From Methylophaga thiooxydans DMS010 (GTDB lineage Bacteria; Pseudomonadota; Gammaproteobacteria; Nitrosococcales; Methylophagaceae), in NCBI RefSeq assembly GCF_000156355.1, contig NZ_GG657895.1, forward strand, positions 62,001 through 126,000: 64,000 bases of DNA, in the 5' to 3' direction. The translations under genes were made by a program, and so were the position numbers. The first letter of the stretch is position 1; each line of letters begins with the position of its first letter. This document shows, piece by piece, positions 63,612 through 64,000 of the stretch. The notes beneath the pieces were generated by a model. It saw only the letters and a program-made list of their open reading frames with translations. It was not told where the DNA came from and searched no databases.

Positions 63612-64000
63612 TGGCTCGCGCCTCATCCATTGAGCAATTGCCAGCCGATATTCTGGAGCAGCTGCAAACCCTGTTGCGAGATCCGCGAGTCTCACAACTG
63701 GATGCCACAGCACAAATCAATGCCATCCTTGAACAGCTCGGCACTGATGATCGCGTCAGCAAGTCTGCGGTCAATCGATATGCCGTCAAGATGAAAGATG
63801 TCGGAGCCAAACTACAGCAATCACGCGAACTGGCCAGCATGTGGATCGGCAAGCTGGGCGCTGCACCGCAAGGCCAGGTTGGTAAGTTAGTCAATGAAAT
63901 CATCCGCACGATGGCGTTTGATTCAGCAATGCATATGGCTGAAGGTGATACCCCTGTAGAGCCAAAAATGCTGGCTCAATTGGCACTCGCTGTTCAGCGA
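63611..64000 (+). CDS. DUF3486 (Mu gp27-like) protein, cut by window edge
   Basis: First 130 residues, in frame to the edge. Begins MARASSIEQLPADILEQL, then a helix-turn-helix-like NRYAVKMKDVGAKLQQSRE, as in DUF3486, the presumed small terminase of Mu-like phages. The large-terminase gene is expected next, beyond 64000. Coupled to the preceding small gene by TAATG. Confidence 0.85.
   Translation, partial: MARASSIEQLPADILEQLQTLLRDPRVSQLDATAQINAILEQLGTDDRVSKSAVNRYAVKMKDVGAKLQQSRELASMWIGKLGAAPQGQVGKLVNEIIRTMAFDSAMHMAEGDTPVEPKMLAQLALAVQR

Larger units (their letters stand above)
50205..64000 (+). mobile_element. Mu-like transposable prophage, left part
   Basis: From about 50205 the genes are repressor, Ner, MuA, MuB, DUF3164, GemA, Mor, lysozyme, holin, DksA-type finger, DUF2730, gp26-like and DUF3486, in the Mu order. 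Genes are short, tightly overlapped and almost all rightward. The exact left end is not certain; a block of 10-base repeats at 50246 marks probable transposase sites. The right end, head and tail genes lie beyond 64000, so completeness is unknown. Confidence 0.92.

Overview
The window reads as chromosome of a marine-type gammaproteobacterium, possibly Methylophaga-like (a guess from overall gene content and moderate GC, not proven). The basis is a classic gammaproteobacterial housekeeping chain (lepA-lepB-rnc-era-recO-pdxJ-acpS-cysM, and rpoE-rseA-rseB-rseC-mucD with divergent nadB), together with BCCT and SulP transporters and a catecholate-citrate siderophore locus.

Layout. 1-1,000: tail of a PepSY/response-regulator operon and a small secreted protein. 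1,000-1,667: gene-poor, with a decayed IS3-type transposase end. 1,668-10,850: a cNMP/CBS/DUF294 signalling protein plus DnaQ-like exonuclease, a porin followed by a BCCT transporter, a decayed universal stress protein, and an endonuclease/phosphatase-fold protein coupled to a PLD-VTT membrane protein. 11,036-12,889: a lexA plus Y-family polymerase damage-response pair. 13,080-15,201: sulP with a foldable leader and two similar 35-residue single-span membrane microproteins. 15,211-27,736: minus-strand repair, rRNA-modification, envelope and housekeeping genes.

28,020-43,918: a complete petrobactin-type iron system. It contains a MATE exporter, asbABCDEF (citrate/spermidine/3,4-dihydroxybenzoate assembly), a TonB receptor, binding protein, permease, ATPase, a DUF2218 protein and a two-component system. 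Four Fur-like boxes precede its transcription units. The block separates mucD from lepA, which are neighbours in Pseudomonas-type genomes, so it looks like an island placed in a conserved chain.

44,055-50,188: the sigma-E operon with its own sigma-E-like promoter, then nadB and ygfX. From about 50,200 to the right edge lies the left two thirds or less of a Mu-like transposable prophage: CI/LexA-type repressor, early promoter with overlapping operator, Ner, MuA, MuB, DUF3164, GemA, Mor, lysozyme, holin, DksA-type zinc finger, DUF2730, gp26-like and DUF3486 genes. Unusual cargo includes a full csrA, an HD phosphohydrolase, a RepA/RecA-fold ATPase, a secreted protein and a minus-strand gene between ner and the transposition genes. 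The right end is outside the window.
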